From: Parachlamydiaceae bacterium
GTDB lineage: Bacteria; Chlamydiota; Chlamydiia; Chlamydiales; Parachlamydiaceae
NCBI GenBank assembly: GCA_030147755.1
Contig: JASBUW010000003.1
Coordinates: 1 to 37,501, forward strand
Direction: 5' to 3'
DNA length: 37,501 nucleotides
In this document: piece by piece, positions 9,866 through 18,107 of the stretch
Layout: each line of letters starts with the position of its first letter
How positions within the stretch are numbered: the stretch's first letter is position 1
Notes under the pieces: generated by a model
What the model saw: the letters and a program-made list of their open reading frames with translations, nothing else
The model's database searches: none
Told to the model about the DNA's origin: nothing
Position numbers and translations under genes: made by a program

Positions 9866-11386
9866 TCACAACTGATACTTTTGAACAAATTGCTTTTTAA
9901 AGATCGCAGCCGCTGCTTCTAACTCATCCATCGTCTTTTGCGTGAAATCTTGTGTTTCTGCAATGCTATGTGGAATCTGCGGATAATCATGATTCATGAA
10001 CTCAAAAAGTTCTTGTTCAAACGTGTGTATAAGGTGCAACGGAATATCATCCAAGAACCCTTTGGTTCCCACAAAAATAATCATGACTTGCTGCTCAAGA
10101 GAATAAGGAGAAAACTTATCTTGCTTGAGAATTTCCACCATGCGTTCTCCGCGCGTAATTTGCGCTTTGGTTGCTTCATCTAATTCTGATCCAAATTGAG
10201 TAAATGCTGCCAAATCACGGTACTGCGCGATATCCAAACGCAAGTGTGAAGCCACTTTTCTCATTGCTTTGGCTTGCGCTTTTCCACCTACACGTGAAGC
10301 AGAAATACCCGGATTAATCGCTGGTTTCACACCTGAAAAGAAAAGATCCGCTTCTAAATAAATTTGACCATCTGTAATGGAAATCACATTCGTCGGAATA
10401 TAGGTCGTGACGTCTTGTGCTTGCGTTTCAATCACAGGAATCGATGTGAGTGATCCTCCACCCAAATCATCACTTAGCTTCGCTGAACGCTCTAGGAGAC
10501 GTGAATGCAAATAAAAAATATCTCCTGGATACGCTTCTCGTCCTGGAGGTCTTCTCAAAAGGAGAGACATTTGACGATACACTTGCGCATGTTTCGAAAG
10601 ATCATCATAGAAGCAGACAGCATGTTTACCTTGTCGCATAAAAAACTCGCCCATTGCTGTCGCTGCATAAGGCGCAATATACTGCAAAGGTGCAGGTGTA
10701 GACGCAGAAGCAGCCACAATGATGGTATACCTCATCGCATCATGTTTGCGTAAGAGAGCTTCTAAATGCGCAATATTGGAATTTTTTTGTCCGATGGCAG
10801 CATAAATACAGATCACATCTTTATCTCTCTGATTGAGAATCGTATCGATAATGAGTGTTGTTTTTCCTACTTGCCTATCACCAATGATCAATTCCCGCTG
10901 CCCTTTTCCAATGGGAATCATCGCATCAATGGCTTTTACTCCTGTTTGGAGAGGTTCATGCACAGATCTTCTTTGAATGACATTTGGTGCATCCGTTTCA
11001 ATAGGAAAATAGGCTTCTGCATGAATAGCGCCTTTGCCATCTAAAGGATTTCCCAAAGGATCCACAACACGCCCTAATAGGTCATTTCCTACCGGAACGG
11101 ACACAATTTTGCCTGTTCTTTTGACGATATCATGTTCTTTAATGCCTTCATCCGATCCAAAAAGAACCACACCTACGCTATCGAGTTCAAGGTTTAGCAC
11201 CATGCCTACAGTGCCATTTGGAAACTCTACCAGTTCGGAAATCATAACATCATCTAATCCCCACACTCTGGCAATCCCGTCTCCAATTTGCAACACTCTG
11301 CCTGTCGATTCAAAAACATGTTCATCTTGGAAATTTTCGATTGCATTTCGAATGACCCAAGAAATTTCCCCTGGTTTTACCGTCAT
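9866..11386 (-). CDS. atpA: F-type ATP synthase alpha subunit
   Basis: This 506-residue protein is the non-catalytic nucleotide-binding F1 subunit. The P-loop is GDRQVGKT (residues 169-176; most bacteria have GDRQTGKT). [16 protein letters not shown] contains the conserved arginine finger. The N-terminal beta-barrel ([20 protein letters not shown]) and the helical C-terminal domain are intact. It is four bases downstream of atpH, as expected for the operon. Confidence 0.98.
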   Translation of the reverse strand: MTVKPGEISWVIRNAIENFQDEHVFESTGRVLQIGDGIARVWGLDDVMISELVEFPNGTVGMVLNLELDSVGVVLFGSDEGIKEHDIVKRTGKIVSVPVGNDLLGRVVDPLGNPLDGKGAIHAEAYFPIETDAPNVIQRRSVHEPLQTGVKAIDAMIPIGKGQRELIIGDRQVGKTTLIIDTILNQRDKDVICIYAAIGQKNSNIAHLEALLRKHDAMRYTIIVAASASTPAPLQYIAPYAATAMGEFFMRQGKHAVCFYDDLSKHAQVYRQMSLLLRRPPGREAYPGDIFYLHSRLLERSAKLSDDLGGGSLTSIPVIETQAQDVTTYIPTNVISITDGQIYLEADLFFSGVKPAINPGISASRVGGKAQAKAMRKVASHLRLDIAQYRDLAAFTQFGSELDEATKAQITRGERMVEILKQDKFSPYSLEQQVMIIFVGTKGFLDDIPLHLIHTFEQELFEFMNHDYPQIPHSIAETQDFTQKTMDELEAAAAIFKKQFVQKYQL

Positions 11387-11390
11387 AATG

Positions 11391-11930
11391 TTAGCCTACA
11401 ACAATTGCTTTTTTTAAATTCATTAAATTACCTTTGATGCTTAGATCTAGCATTTGATTATGAACAAAAACAACGAACCCGCCTAAAAGCGTGGGATCAA
11501 TCGTCTCAATTAGATTCACTTTTTGCTCCAATCTGTGCTCCAATTTAGTGCGCACCTTTTGCTTAGCTTCGTCTGTCAACGGTTCAGCAGAAACAATATC
11601 GACATCGATTTCTTTTAAACTGTGCATCACAAGCTTATGATACTCGGATGCAATCTGTCTAATTTGCGTTGCTTTTCGTCGTTGCAGCAAAAGAATAATC
11701 AATCTTCTGACAAAGGGTTCCAATTCAATTTTAAGAGCATCTTCTAAAGCAGTCAATTTGGCAGTCACACTCAATTCAGGGCATCCCAACAAATAAAGCA
11801 TTTTGGGATTCTGTTTGATGACATCCGCTAAAAGTTCAAGATCCTTTTGCCTTTGATGCACTTGTTCTAGCGAGCCTTCGACATTAAATAACGCGCGCGC
11901 ATAATTGACTGTCCTTTGGTGATTACTCAT
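11391..11930 (-). CDS. atpH: F-type ATP synthase delta subunit
   Basis: The 179-residue protein is the OSCP/delta subunit that joins the peripheral stalk to the top of F1. The N-terminal helical bundle begins [15 protein letters not shown], and the C-terminal part contains the family motif [24 protein letters not shown]. It is four bases upstream of atpA and overlaps the end of atpF by four bases (11927-11930). Length is normal. Confidence 0.95.
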   Translation of the reverse strand: MSNHQRTVNYARALFNVEGSLEQVHQRQKDLELLADVIKQNPKMLYLLGCPELSVTAKLTALEDALKIELEPFVRRLIILLLQRRKATQIRQIASEYHKLVMHSLKEIDVDIVSAEPLTDEAKQKVRTKLEHRLEQKVNLIETIDPTLLGGFVVFVHNQMLDLSIKGNLMNLKKAIVVG

Positions 11931-12406
11931 TCTTTCACCTCATGCATGAGATCTAAAGCAAAGCGCTCGCGATCTTCCGGTGTGAGTTTGATACGCACCA
12001 ATTTCTCTAGAGCATGAAAAGAGAGATCCACAATTTCTTTTTTGAGTTCAATTTTCGCTTTTGCAAGATCTATTTTGGCTTGCTCTTGCGCTCGCTGTAA
12101 GATTTCATGCGCTTTCTGCTGAGCATTCGATTCAAGATTTTGCGCAATCGTCCGTGCTTCCTTGACAGCATTTTGTATGATGACTTGCCCTTCATCTTTA
12201 ATCGCGCTAATCTTTTTTTCGTATTCCGCTTTGCGCAATTCTGCTTGTCGATTTTTCTCTTCAATTTCCTTAAAAGTCGCTTGAATCTTGTGCGTTCTCT
12301 CATCCATTAAAGACATGAGAGGTTGCCACATGTACCTCTTGAGGACCCAAAGCATGATTAAAAAGGCGATGATTTGGGTGATAATTTGCTTCAGTTCAAA
12401 GCTCAT
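11927..12406 (-). CDS. atpF: F-type ATP synthase b subunit
   Basis: The 159-residue peripheral-stalk subunit has an N-terminal membrane helix (IITQIIAFLIMLWVLKRYMW, residues 8-27). A long charged coiled coil follows, with the typical ending LVRIKLTPEDRERFALDLMHEV. Only one b-type gene is present, so the stalk is probably a b homodimer. It follows the c-subunit gene and overlaps atpH. Confidence 0.95.
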   Translation of the reverse strand: MSFELKQIITQIIAFLIMLWVLKRYMWQPLMSLMDERTHKIQATFKEIEEKNRQAELRKAEYEKKISAIKDEGQVIIQNAVKEARTIAQNLESNAQQKAHEILQRAQEQAKIDLAKAKIELKKEIVDLSFHALEKLVRIKLTPEDRERFALDLMHEVKE

Positions 12407-12415
12407 TTTCTCTCA

Positions 12416-12649
12416 CTATTTTATTTGGTTGAGTGAAATGAAGAAAACAATCAGCGCATAAATGGTGAGGGCTTCAATCAAAGCGGCACCAATAATCATG
12501 GTGGTCATAATTTTACCAGAAGCCTCAGGTTGTCTTCCAATCGCATCTAATGCACTTCCAACAGCTTTTCCAAGTCCTAGGCCTGATCCTAAAGCTGCCA
12601 AACCTAATGCAATAGCTGCTGACATTGCGAGGGCTGTTCCTGAATCCAT
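12416..12649 (-). CDS. atpE: F-type ATP synthase c subunit
   Basis: The 77-residue hairpin protein forms the rotor ring. Helix 1 is Gly/Ala-rich (SGLGLGKAVG), the polar loop is GRQPEA (residues 38-43), and helix 2 carries the ion-binding Glu59 in ALIEALTIY. Compared with the Na+-binding c subunit of Ilyobacter, the Gln of helix 1 is Leu and the Ser after the carboxylate is Ala, so proton coupling is likely. A purine-rich stretch (TAGGAGTTAT) precedes the ATG and gives a strong ribosome binding site, as is common for this high-copy subunit. Confidence 0.97.
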   Translation of the reverse strand: MDSGTALAMSAAIALGLAALGSGLGLGKAVGSALDAIGRQPEASGKIMTTMIIGAALIEALTIYALIVFFISLNQIK

Positions 12650-12662
12650 AATAACTCCTAAT

Positions 12663-13451
12663 TTAATGGGTTTCCGAATGATGATGGGGGGTAGACAAAA
12701 GAATATAAACTGTACTTAATAAAGTAAAAACTGATGCTTGTATCAAGCTGGTTGCCAATCCAAAAAGCATCGCCGGAATTTGAATAGGAATCCCAAAAGG
12801 CAGCCAGTCAAAAGTAAAAACCAAAATAGAAAATAAAGCAAAAATACTAATCAAAGCATGCTCACCCATGACATTTCCTGTTAAACGCAAAGCCAAAGTG
12901 ACGGGACGTGAAATTTGCGTAATGACCTCGATAGGAAACATCAAAGGAGCTAATATCCACCCTAAAAGATTTTTGGGTGATCCGCTCATATGATAAATAT
13001 ATCCGCCAATTCCCATATTTTTAAAATTAAGATATTGAACACGCGCAAAGACGCATAAAGCCATTCCAATTGAAATACTGGGACTTGACGAAGGGGATTT
13101 CATAAAGGGAATAAGTCCAAAAATATTCATCACAAAAATGTAAATAAAAAGCGTTCCTAAAAAGGGCACATGCTCATCAGCCTCTGATCCCAATACGCTG
13201 GCAACTACTTTGCGTAACTTTTCCACGAATAGCTCTAAAAAATTTTGAAATCCATGTGGAATCATTTCTCTTTTCTTAGCACCAAAATAGCAAACGATCG
13301 AAATTAAAAAAGCAATTAAAGCAGAGTAAATGACATCTTCCCATAGCAAAATAAAATGCATTGCCTCCTGCAAGGCAGGATAATCTTTCAGCAAATGAAA
13401 AAGTGTAGGGAATTCTGGAAGATTTGTAGAAGATACAGCTAAGCAGTTCAT
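12663..13451 (-). CDS. atpB: F-type ATP synthase a subunit
   Basis: The 262-residue integral membrane stator protein carries the ion half-channels. It has about five hydrophobic segments. The essential arginine lies in RPVTLALRLTGNVMGEH (the ALRLTGN motif). The last helices contain SLIQASVFTLLSTVYI, matching the family's QAFVFTLLTAVY. The start overlaps the preceding AtpI-like gene by four bases (13448-13451). Confidence 0.96.
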   Translation of the reverse strand: MNCLAVSSTNLPEFPTLFHLLKDYPALQEAMHFILLWEDVIYSALIAFLISIVCYFGAKKREMIPHGFQNFLELFVEKLRKVVASVLGSEADEHVPFLGTLFIYIFVMNIFGLIPFMKSPSSSPSISIGMALCVFARVQYLNFKNMGIGGYIYHMSGSPKNLLGWILAPLMFPIEVITQISRPVTLALRLTGNVMGEHALISIFALFSILVFTFDWLPFGIPIQIPAMLFGLATSLIQASVFTLLSTVYILLSTPHHHSETH

Positions 13452-13795
13452 GCGAATTTTCCTGACAGTTGCAACAAGGAGCTAATCACCAATCCCAAGA
13501 AAGTCACGAAAAGCCCTAGCGCAACGAACCATGGATTCCATATTTTGGCTTGTAAAAGTTGATAGCCAATAAAATACAGGAGAGGAAATTTTATTAAAAG
13601 GAGAAAAGATGTATGTGTATGATTCCGTGTCAGTAAAAAACTTTTGGCTAACTTGTCGATGAGATAAAGATTCACGCTCCCCCATAAAGTGCTGATGAAA
13701 AGTCCTATTGCACCTATATGACCTGTAGAGATAAAAAAAAGGAGTGTTCCTAACGCAGATAACCCTAATGAATATTTAATGCTTTGATTGATCAT
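13448..13795 (-). CDS. AtpI-like ATP synthase accessory membrane protein
   Basis: This 115-residue protein has four hydrophobic segments (about residues 8-27, 29-48, 63-81 and 88-108) and sits just upstream of atpB. That fits ATP synthase subunit I (AtpI/AtpR-like) proteins, which help assembly of the c-ring or Fo. The ATG at 13795 is chosen because the longer frame would need a TTG at 13804. It overlaps the end of the upstream AtpZ-like gene by about 20 bases, so the two are translationally coupled. Assignment rests mainly on position and topology. Confidence 0.8.
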   Translation of the reverse strand: MINQSIKYSLGLSALGTLLFFISTGHIGAIGLFISTLWGSVNLYLIDKLAKSFLLTRNHTHTSFLLLIKFPLLYFIGYQLLQAKIWNPWFVALGLFVTFLGLVISSLLQLSGKFA

Positions 13796-14018
13796 TGTTT
13801 CCAAACTCTTTGATTAGCTTAAGAAATTCGCGAATACCCGCGACGATACCCAAGATTAAAAAGATATAAGAAAGGTAGGGAGCTGTATTGAAATATTTAT
13901 CTAACCAATATCCCATAAAATACCCGCAAATAGGGGCAATGATGAGCAAAAGAGGAGACCCAATTAAGCTCAAATAACGCGTATAATCACTGTCATCTTC
14001 AGGCTTTTCCATAAACAT
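13776..14018 (-). CDS. AtpZ/AtpI-family small membrane protein
   Basis: The 80-residue protein has two membrane helices (LIGSPLLLIIAPICGYFMGY, then YLSYIFLILGIVAGIREF). The GYWLDKYFNTAP loop is characteristic of the AtpZ/AtpI family encoded at the head of many bacterial atp operons, where it aids Fo assembly or is linked to Mg2+ transport. It is the first gene of the ten-gene operon. Either of two ATGs, 14018 or 14012, could start it; neither has an obvious ribosome binding site. Confidence 0.85.
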   Translation of the reverse strand: MFMEKPEDDSDYTRYLSLIGSPLLLIIAPICGYFMGYWLDKYFNTAPYLSYIFLILGIVAGIREFLKLIKEFGNNDQSKH

Positions 14019-14076
14019 CAGTGTAGAAATATACGAATTCTTGTCAAAACATACTTTCTATATTTGGGTCAATCTT

Positions 14077-14176
14077 GCGTGAAACTTGGGTGAAACTTAG
14101 GTCAAAAATGATCACTTTCACCTATTTTTTACAGAGATAAAATGATTATGAATTGGGTGAAACTTGCGTGAAACTT
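14077..14176. repeat. Two tandem pairs of an 11-nt repeat (GNGTGAAACTT)
   Basis: GCGTGAAACTT and GGGTGAAACTT lie side by side at 14077-14098. The pair recurs in reverse order at 14155-14176 (GGGTGAAACTT, GCGTGAAACTT). A partial inverted copy, CACTTTCACC, is at 14113-14122. The block lies between the 5' end of the atp operon and the 3' end of the AlbA_2 pseudogene. It resembles a binding-site array and could affect atp transcription, or it may be a relic of the decayed locus. Confidence 0.75.
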
Positions 14177-14179
14177 TCC

Positions 14180-14861
14180 TTATTTATTAGGTTTTACAAA
14201 CCACACACTGGAGCTTGTTTTCCCTTCAAGATAAATATCTCCTTGATTTTTCAATTCTTTGAGTAGTTGCTGTACTTGATCTCTAGATAAAGCAGGTAAG
14301 ACTTGGTGCAACTCATAAAATTTCGAGCCTTTTTTATCGCTATCACGCATATGCTTAAGTAATAACTTTTTATTAGTCTCTTTATCTAATCCTTTTTTTC
14401 TAGTATATACTCCAGTTTTTTTAGTCAGTATATAATACTTGCGGCAGAGCATATATTGGGTTCCTCTAACACGACCCAAACATTCAATCAAACCTAAATC
14501 TATTAAATGCTTTAAACGCATTCTCAATTCAGGTGGAGTAGAGGGAATAGGTTGTTCTCTATGTACTAAATCAAGCACTAAGAAATCTTCTGTATTGAAA
14601 GAAGCGAGTTGCTCTTGTCCAATTTTTTCTAAAATCAGATAGAGTTTTTTCTAAATTAGAACAAGCTTGGCTACCAACGATACAACGAGGGATTTTATCC
14701 GAAACACCTAAAATCATTTTGCCGCCCCCTTCATTAGCCAATGCACAGCAATATTGAGTCAGTTTATGGCTATCATAATTAGTTTTGGCTTCTTTGAATT
14801 CAAGGCGGGCATTTTCTCGAGTTTTCATTAACGATAATAAATCGTCTATCAGAGCGTTCAT
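14180..14861 (-). pseudogene. Decayed AlbA_2 (Schlafen-like) DNA-binding/ATP-binding protein gene
   Basis: The 5' part (14571-14861) encodes an AlbA_2 N-terminus: LEFKEAKTNYDSHKLTQYCCALANEGGGKMILGV. After SNLEKTLSDF the frame breaks. The +1 frame continues LILEKIGQEQLASFNTEDFLVLDLVHREQP and joins the reading frame that ends at 14180, which holds a winged-helix-like C-terminus (LPALSRDQVQQLLKELKNQGDIYLEGK). Intact relatives have a HATPase-type domain of about 200 residues in the middle; almost all of it is gone. So both an internal deletion and a frameshift are visible. A full-length relative occurs in this window at 31386-32738. Confidence 0.8.
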
Positions 14862-14947
14862 CTTTTTCCCCCTATCAAGACACTATTTACAATAGATTGA
14901 ATCTTTCAAATGATAAAAAAAATAATTGATTTTATTTTAATCGTCTA

Positions 14948-14976
14948 TTGCAAATTGAAACTTTTTAAGATAGAAT
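14948..14976 (+). promoter_or_regulatory. Candidate sigma70 promoter of the CPBP protease gene
   Basis: TTGCAA at 14948-14953 and TAGAAT at 14971-14976 are spaced by 17 bases. They lie about 27 bases upstream of the ATG at 15003, which has GGA seven bases before it. Confidence 0.55.
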
Positions 14977-15002
14977 CAAGCATCAAAATAGCTGGAAAAT
15001 AG

Positions 15003-15701
15003 ATGTACACCAAACGTTTATTCATTATTTTGTTGATTGCTTGTATTCTAGGTACCTGGTCTATTATTCCTTATCTTTATTTTTCAAAGTTACTTCCTTC
15101 TTCGCCTCCGTTAAAAGAATTCCTACTCTTAAGCACGCTACAAGCCTTTATTCTTTATGGAATTATCTTATGGTTAAGCAATGTTTTATTGCCCAAGACT
15201 GATTTACGCCCTTTTACCACGACTCCTTTTTTAAAGCGAATTGTGATACCTGGATTTGCTGCTGGCATTTTAGTAGGCGTATTTATTTTTTTTCTGGATA
15301 AAATGATTTTTCATAGCCCCTCTCTTTCTAACGCTCATCCTCCTTGGTGGGCTGGATTAGTGGCTTCCCTATACGGTGGAATTAATGAAGAAGTGCTGCT
15401 AAGGCTTTTTCTTTTTACATTGATTTATTTTCTGCTGGGCAAGATGTTCAAGAAATCGCCTACATCTTCTATTTATTTACTCTGGACTACCAATATTGTG
15501 ACCGCACTTATTTTTGGATTAGGCCATCTACCAGCCGCTTTTCAGCTGGTTCAACCTTCTAGCTTTGAAGTTTTGCGCATTCTTGTTCTCAATGGTATTC
15601 CAGGCCTTGTATTTGGTTGGCTCTATTGGTCTAAAAGCTTTTGGACTGCTGCTTTAGCTCATTTTGTGACTGATTTGATGATTCACGTTATTTTAATTTA
15701 A
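15003..15701 (+). CDS. CPBP (CAAX/Abi-type) intramembrane metalloprotease
   Basis: The 232-residue multi-spanning membrane protein has the active-site motifs of the CPBP/Abi family: NEEVLLR (Glu129, Glu130, Arg134), FGLGH (His175) and a C-terminal AHFVTDLMIH (His220). About six hydrophobic segments are visible. Members include eukaryotic Rce1 and bacterial proteins linked to bacteriocin self-immunity or regulation, so the substrate is unknown. The gene has its own candidate promoter. Its TAA stop lies inside the 9-bp direct repeat that borders the palindromic element immediately downstream. Confidence 0.88.
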   Translation: MYTKRLFIILLIACILGTWSIIPYLYFSKLLPSSPPLKEFLLLSTLQAFILYGIILWLSNVLLPKTDLRPFTTTPFLKRIVIPGFAAGILVGVFIFFLDKMIFHSPSLSNAHPPWWAGLVASLYGGINEEVLLRLFLFTLIYFLLGKMFKKSPTSSIYLLWTTNIVTALIFGLGHLPAAFQLVQPSSFEVLRILVLNGIPGLVFGWLYWSKSFWTAALAHFVTDLMIHVILI

Positions 15702-15921
15702 GGACGTTGTTGCATAAATCCCAAATTGTGGACACTAGTGGACATGGTGGACCAACAAGTGGACGAGGTGGACATAAAGTTTTATAAAAGCTTTCTAAAC
15801 TTTATAAATCACCTGCTTAAATCACTTTTCTTATTCATTTCGTCCACCTCGTCCACTTGTTGGTCCACCATGTCCACTAGTGTCCACAATTTGGGATTTA
15901 TGCAACAACGTCTAATTTAAG
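15694..15921. mobile_element. 210-bp palindromic MITE-like element with 9-bp target-site duplication
   Basis: The element itself is 15703-15912. Both arms (15703-15773 and 15842-15912) are 71 bases long and perfectly complementary. The direct repeat TAATTTAAG flanks it at 15694-15702 and 15913-15921. The outer end, GACGTTGTTGCATAAATC, resembles the terminal repeat of IS903-type IS5-family elements, which also make 9-bp duplications. The inner arm carries GTGGAC words spaced 10, 9, 12 and 9 bases. The 68-base loop is A/T-rich and non-coding. No transposase is encoded, so mobility would need one in trans. Confidence 0.85.
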
Positions 15922-15946
15922 TAAAAAATAGTCATCAAATTTTACT

Positions 15947-15996
15947 TATACACAAACAACTTCAAAAATCGGTTTTTTTGAAGTTATTTGTGTATA
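15947..15996. repeat. Hairpin built from a dispersed 16-nt repeat
   Basis: TATACACAAACAACTTCAAAAA (left, split here as TATACACAAACAAC and TTCAAAAA) pairs with TTTTTTGAAG and TTATTTGTGTATA on the right, with one mismatch and a loop of about five bases. The half-site AAGTTGTTTGTGTATA recurs near 17.7 and 20.6 kb. The hairpin lies between convergent genes and may also act as a terminator. The rest of the 15702-16074 gap holds no gene. Confidence 0.7.
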
Positions 15997-16074
15997 TTAT
16001 TTTAAGATAACGTTCATCATTTTGAACGCTAACTTACATAAGGTTCATTATCATAATCATAAAGATAAGAGATA

Positions 16075-16506
16075 TTATTTACCAATTGGATGGACTACTT
16101 CCCTGACTTCCATACAAATTTCAGGTAATTGCTCTCCGCAGGCTTTTAAACCTTCAATCGCTTGTTGAATATGAAGAGGAAGATCCGCATTGGCTTTTTC
16201 TTTATCGCGTGGCCAAGAAGCATCTCGAGTGGCTTTGTCTGGCCATCTTGAATAAGCCACCCACATCCCATCTTCTGCTTGGTGTAAAGTGGATCCTAAA
16301 GCACCTCTTTCCTTTACAAAATAAGACGCTACAATCTTCCAATATTCTTGATATTGGGATTCAAGCTCTGGTTTAACGTACCCGCGATAAATAACTGCAA
16401 ACATAGGCTGAGTCTCACAATGAATGTTTTGTTCGGCTTTAAGCATAAAGGGAAAATAGAAATATAAAATTAAAAATAGTAAATGATACGCTCTTATTTT
16501 AGTCAT
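16075..16506 (-). CDS. Exported antibiotic biosynthesis monooxygenase-like protein
   Basis: The 143-residue protein begins with a hydrophobic signal-peptide-like segment (YHLLFLILYFYFPFML, then KAEQN). The remainder fits a dimeric alpha/beta-barrel (ABM) domain: MFAVIYRGYVKPELESQYQEYWKIV, then GALGSTLHQAEDGMWVAYSRWPDKATRDA. ABM-family proteins include small cofactor-free monooxygenases and many of unknown role. The first eight bases overlap the end of the SDR gene (16499-16506), so both belong to one operon. A predicted export signal on an ABM protein is unusual. Confidence 0.75.
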   Translation of the reverse strand: MTKIRAYHLLFLILYFYFPFMLKAEQNIHCETQPMFAVIYRGYVKPELESQYQEYWKIVASYFVKERGALGSTLHQAEDGMWVAYSRWPDKATRDASWPRDKEKANADLPLHIQQAIEGLKACGEQLPEICMEVREVVHPIGK

Positions 16507-17323
16507 TTTTGCTCGTGTTAGGTAAATCGAATAATTTTTTTCCAGTTGCTCCTGATCGATAAATATCTGTCAAAGAGGCTTGCGCTTGTGGATACACAAT
16601 GATTTCAGATACATTCACATGTGGCGGTCGCGTCGCACAATAAATGACGGCATCTGCAATATCACCTGCCACCAAGGGTTGGAAATCTTGATAGAATTTC
16701 TTCGCTTTTTCTTTATCATCCCACCGCACTTCGCTAAATTCAGTCTCCACAGCACCAGGAGCCACTTCAGTCACACGAATAGCTGTTCCAAACAAGTCTA
16801 GACGTAAAGATTGCGTGATGGCTTTGACAGCATGCTTAGTGGCACAATAGACATTACCAGCAGTATAATAACCATGACCTGCAATCGATCCCATATTGAT
16901 GATATGCCCACGATTCTTTTTTATCATAAAAGGAAGGGCAGCTTTAGTGACATAAAGTAGCCCTTTGATATTCGTATCAATCATGGTTTCCCAGTTATTC
17001 ACTTTGGCATCTTGCATTTTATCTGTCGACAAAGCAAGACCCGCATTGTTAACTAAGATGTCTATATCACGATGGTCTTGTTTAAGTTGCTCAAAAGCAG
17101 CATCAACCTGCTCTAGATTGCGCACATCCAATTGGATGGGTGTAACTGTGATACTATGTTGCAAAGAAAGTTCTTCTGCAAGTTGATTTAAACGCTCTAA
17201 ACGCCTTGCAGTAATGATTAAATTCACTCCCAATGCAGCAAATTGCTCTGCACAAGCCTTTCCAATGCCACTTGATGCACCTGTAATGAAAGCGGTCTGT
17301 CCTTTGATATTGGTATTCTTCAT
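16499..17323 (-). CDS. Short-chain dehydrogenase/reductase (YdfG-like)
   Basis: This 274-residue cytosolic classical SDR has the nucleotide motif TGASSGIG (residues 14-21), NNAG near 92-95, the catalytic Ser146 (NMGSIAG), and Tyr159 and Lys163 in YCATK. Arg at the end of strand 2 (TARRLERL) favours NADP(H). The closest familiar pattern is the YdfG group (3-hydroxy acid or serine dehydrogenases), which share VTEVAPGAVETEFS. A tail of about 25 residues extends past the usual end. The gene is coupled to the ABM-like gene downstream. The substrate cannot be read from sequence. Confidence 0.9.
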   Translation of the reverse strand: MKNTNIKGQTAFITGASSGIGKACAEQFAALGVNLIITARRLERLNQLAEELSLQHSITVTPIQLDVRNLEQVDAAFEQLKQDHRDIDILVNNAGLALSTDKMQDAKVNNWETMIDTNIKGLLYVTKAALPFMIKKNRGHIINMGSIAGHGYYTAGNVYCATKHAVKAITQSLRLDLFGTAIRVTEVAPGAVETEFSEVRWDDKEKAKKFYQDFQPLVAGDIADAVIYCATRPPHVNVSEIIVYPQAQASLTDIYRSGATGKKLFDLPNTSKND

Positions 17324-17423
17324 TCATTTTCCTTACTAAAGTGGGATAGAAGAAAATTTATAGCAAATTTCTTTTTTTTAAAATGATTTAAGCAATACCA
17401 AGATCTCATCTGATAGACACGAT

Positions 17424-17690
17424 TTAGGGAGCAGGCGGTGCAGGCGTCTTCTTTTGAAAACGATTATAAATAAATAGCAAAATGATCGCTCCCAATAATG
17501 ACATCAAAAATCCGGCTGGTTCACCTTCATGATAAAACCCAAAGAATTCTCCTATGAGCTGTCCTACTACTGCACCCCCAATCCCAAGTAGAGTCGTCAA
17601 AATCAATCCCATCGAATCTTTTCCAGGCATAATTGCCCTTGCGATAAGACCCACAACAAATCCAATAATAATTGCCCAAATAATACTCAT
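17424..17690 (-). CDS. GlsB/YeaQ/YmgE-family stress-response membrane protein
   Basis: The 88-residue protein has three membrane segments and the family pattern IIWAIIIGFVVGLIARAIMPG, GLILTTLLGIGGAVVGQLIG and FLMSLLGAIILLFIYN. Relatives (transglycosylase-associated proteins) are small inner-membrane proteins often induced by stress; their molecular role is unclear. A very strong ribosome binding site, AAGGAGGAG, lies just before the ATG at 17690. The C-terminus is a short Pro/Ala tail. Confidence 0.9.
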   Translation of the reverse strand: MSIIWAIIIGFVVGLIARAIMPGKDSMGLILTTLLGIGGAVVGQLIGEFFGFYHEGEPAGFLMSLLGAIILLFIYNRFQKKTPAPPAP

Positions 17691-17702
17691 AACTCCTCCT
17701 TA

Positions 17703-17720
17703 CAAGTTGTTTGTGTATGA
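17703..17720 (+). repeat. Single copy of the dispersed AAGTTGTTTGTGTAT repeat
   Basis: CAAGTTGTTTGTGTATGA at this site matches the half-sites of the hairpins near 15.95 and 20.6 kb. It lies just upstream of the GlsB-like gene on its antisense side. No paired arm is visible. Apart from this and the palindromic element, the 417-base gap 17691-18107 contains only A/T-rich DNA. Confidence 0.55.
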
Positions 17721-17916
17721 ACGTACTTAAACTGATTAGGCCAAAAACTAGCAAGATCAAAATAGCTATTTTATACAAAATCATTTGAAAAATTAGATTA
17801 TTCACAGAAACAAATAACTTTAATTAATAGATTTATTTTTTAAATAATTAAATAAAAAATTTAAAGCTTAAAAAAAAGATATCCATTACATTAAGAAGAA
17901 TGAATTTTTTTTCATC

Positions 17917-18088
17917 TTAGAGCCTGTTAAAAAACTGCTAATGGCTTGAATTCGAGTTCTTTTCCCCTAGGAGACGCTTTAGCTTTCTAGGCCATATTAA
18001 TCTCCAATATGGCCTAGGAAGCTAAAGCGTCTCCTAGGGGAAAATAATCTCGAAGGCAAGCCATTAGCAGTTTTTTAACAGGCTCTTA
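17917..18088. mobile_element. 166-bp palindromic MITE-like element with TTA duplication
   Basis: The element 17920-18085 starts GAGCCTGTTAAAAAACTGC and ends with its reverse complement. The outer 29 bases are perfectly paired, then a few mismatches, then a long matched stretch up to a loop of only seven bases (17999-18005). It is flanked by TTA on both sides (17917-17919 and 18086-18088), as expected for IS5-family elements of the IS1031 type that duplicate a TNA target. It lies between divergent genes, so it could change their promoters. It encodes no protein. Confidence 0.75.
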
Positions 18089-18107
18089 AAGCAATTTCAG
18101 GAATTAT

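Noticed and set aside
11034-11417. 127-codon open frame antisense to atpA
   Set aside because: It lies wholly opposite a conserved gene and is Ser/Thr/Pro-rich as expected for an antisense shadow.
14077-14176. CRISPR array or plasmid-type origin iterons
   Set aside because: Only four 11-nt copies in two adjacent pairs without spacers of constant length, and no cas or replication genes nearby.
15726-15920. Open frame starting MWTLVDMVDQQVDEVD
   Set aside because: It is the translation of the GTGGAC repeats in the palindromic element and has no ribosome binding site; the Val-Asp pattern comes from the 9-nt period.
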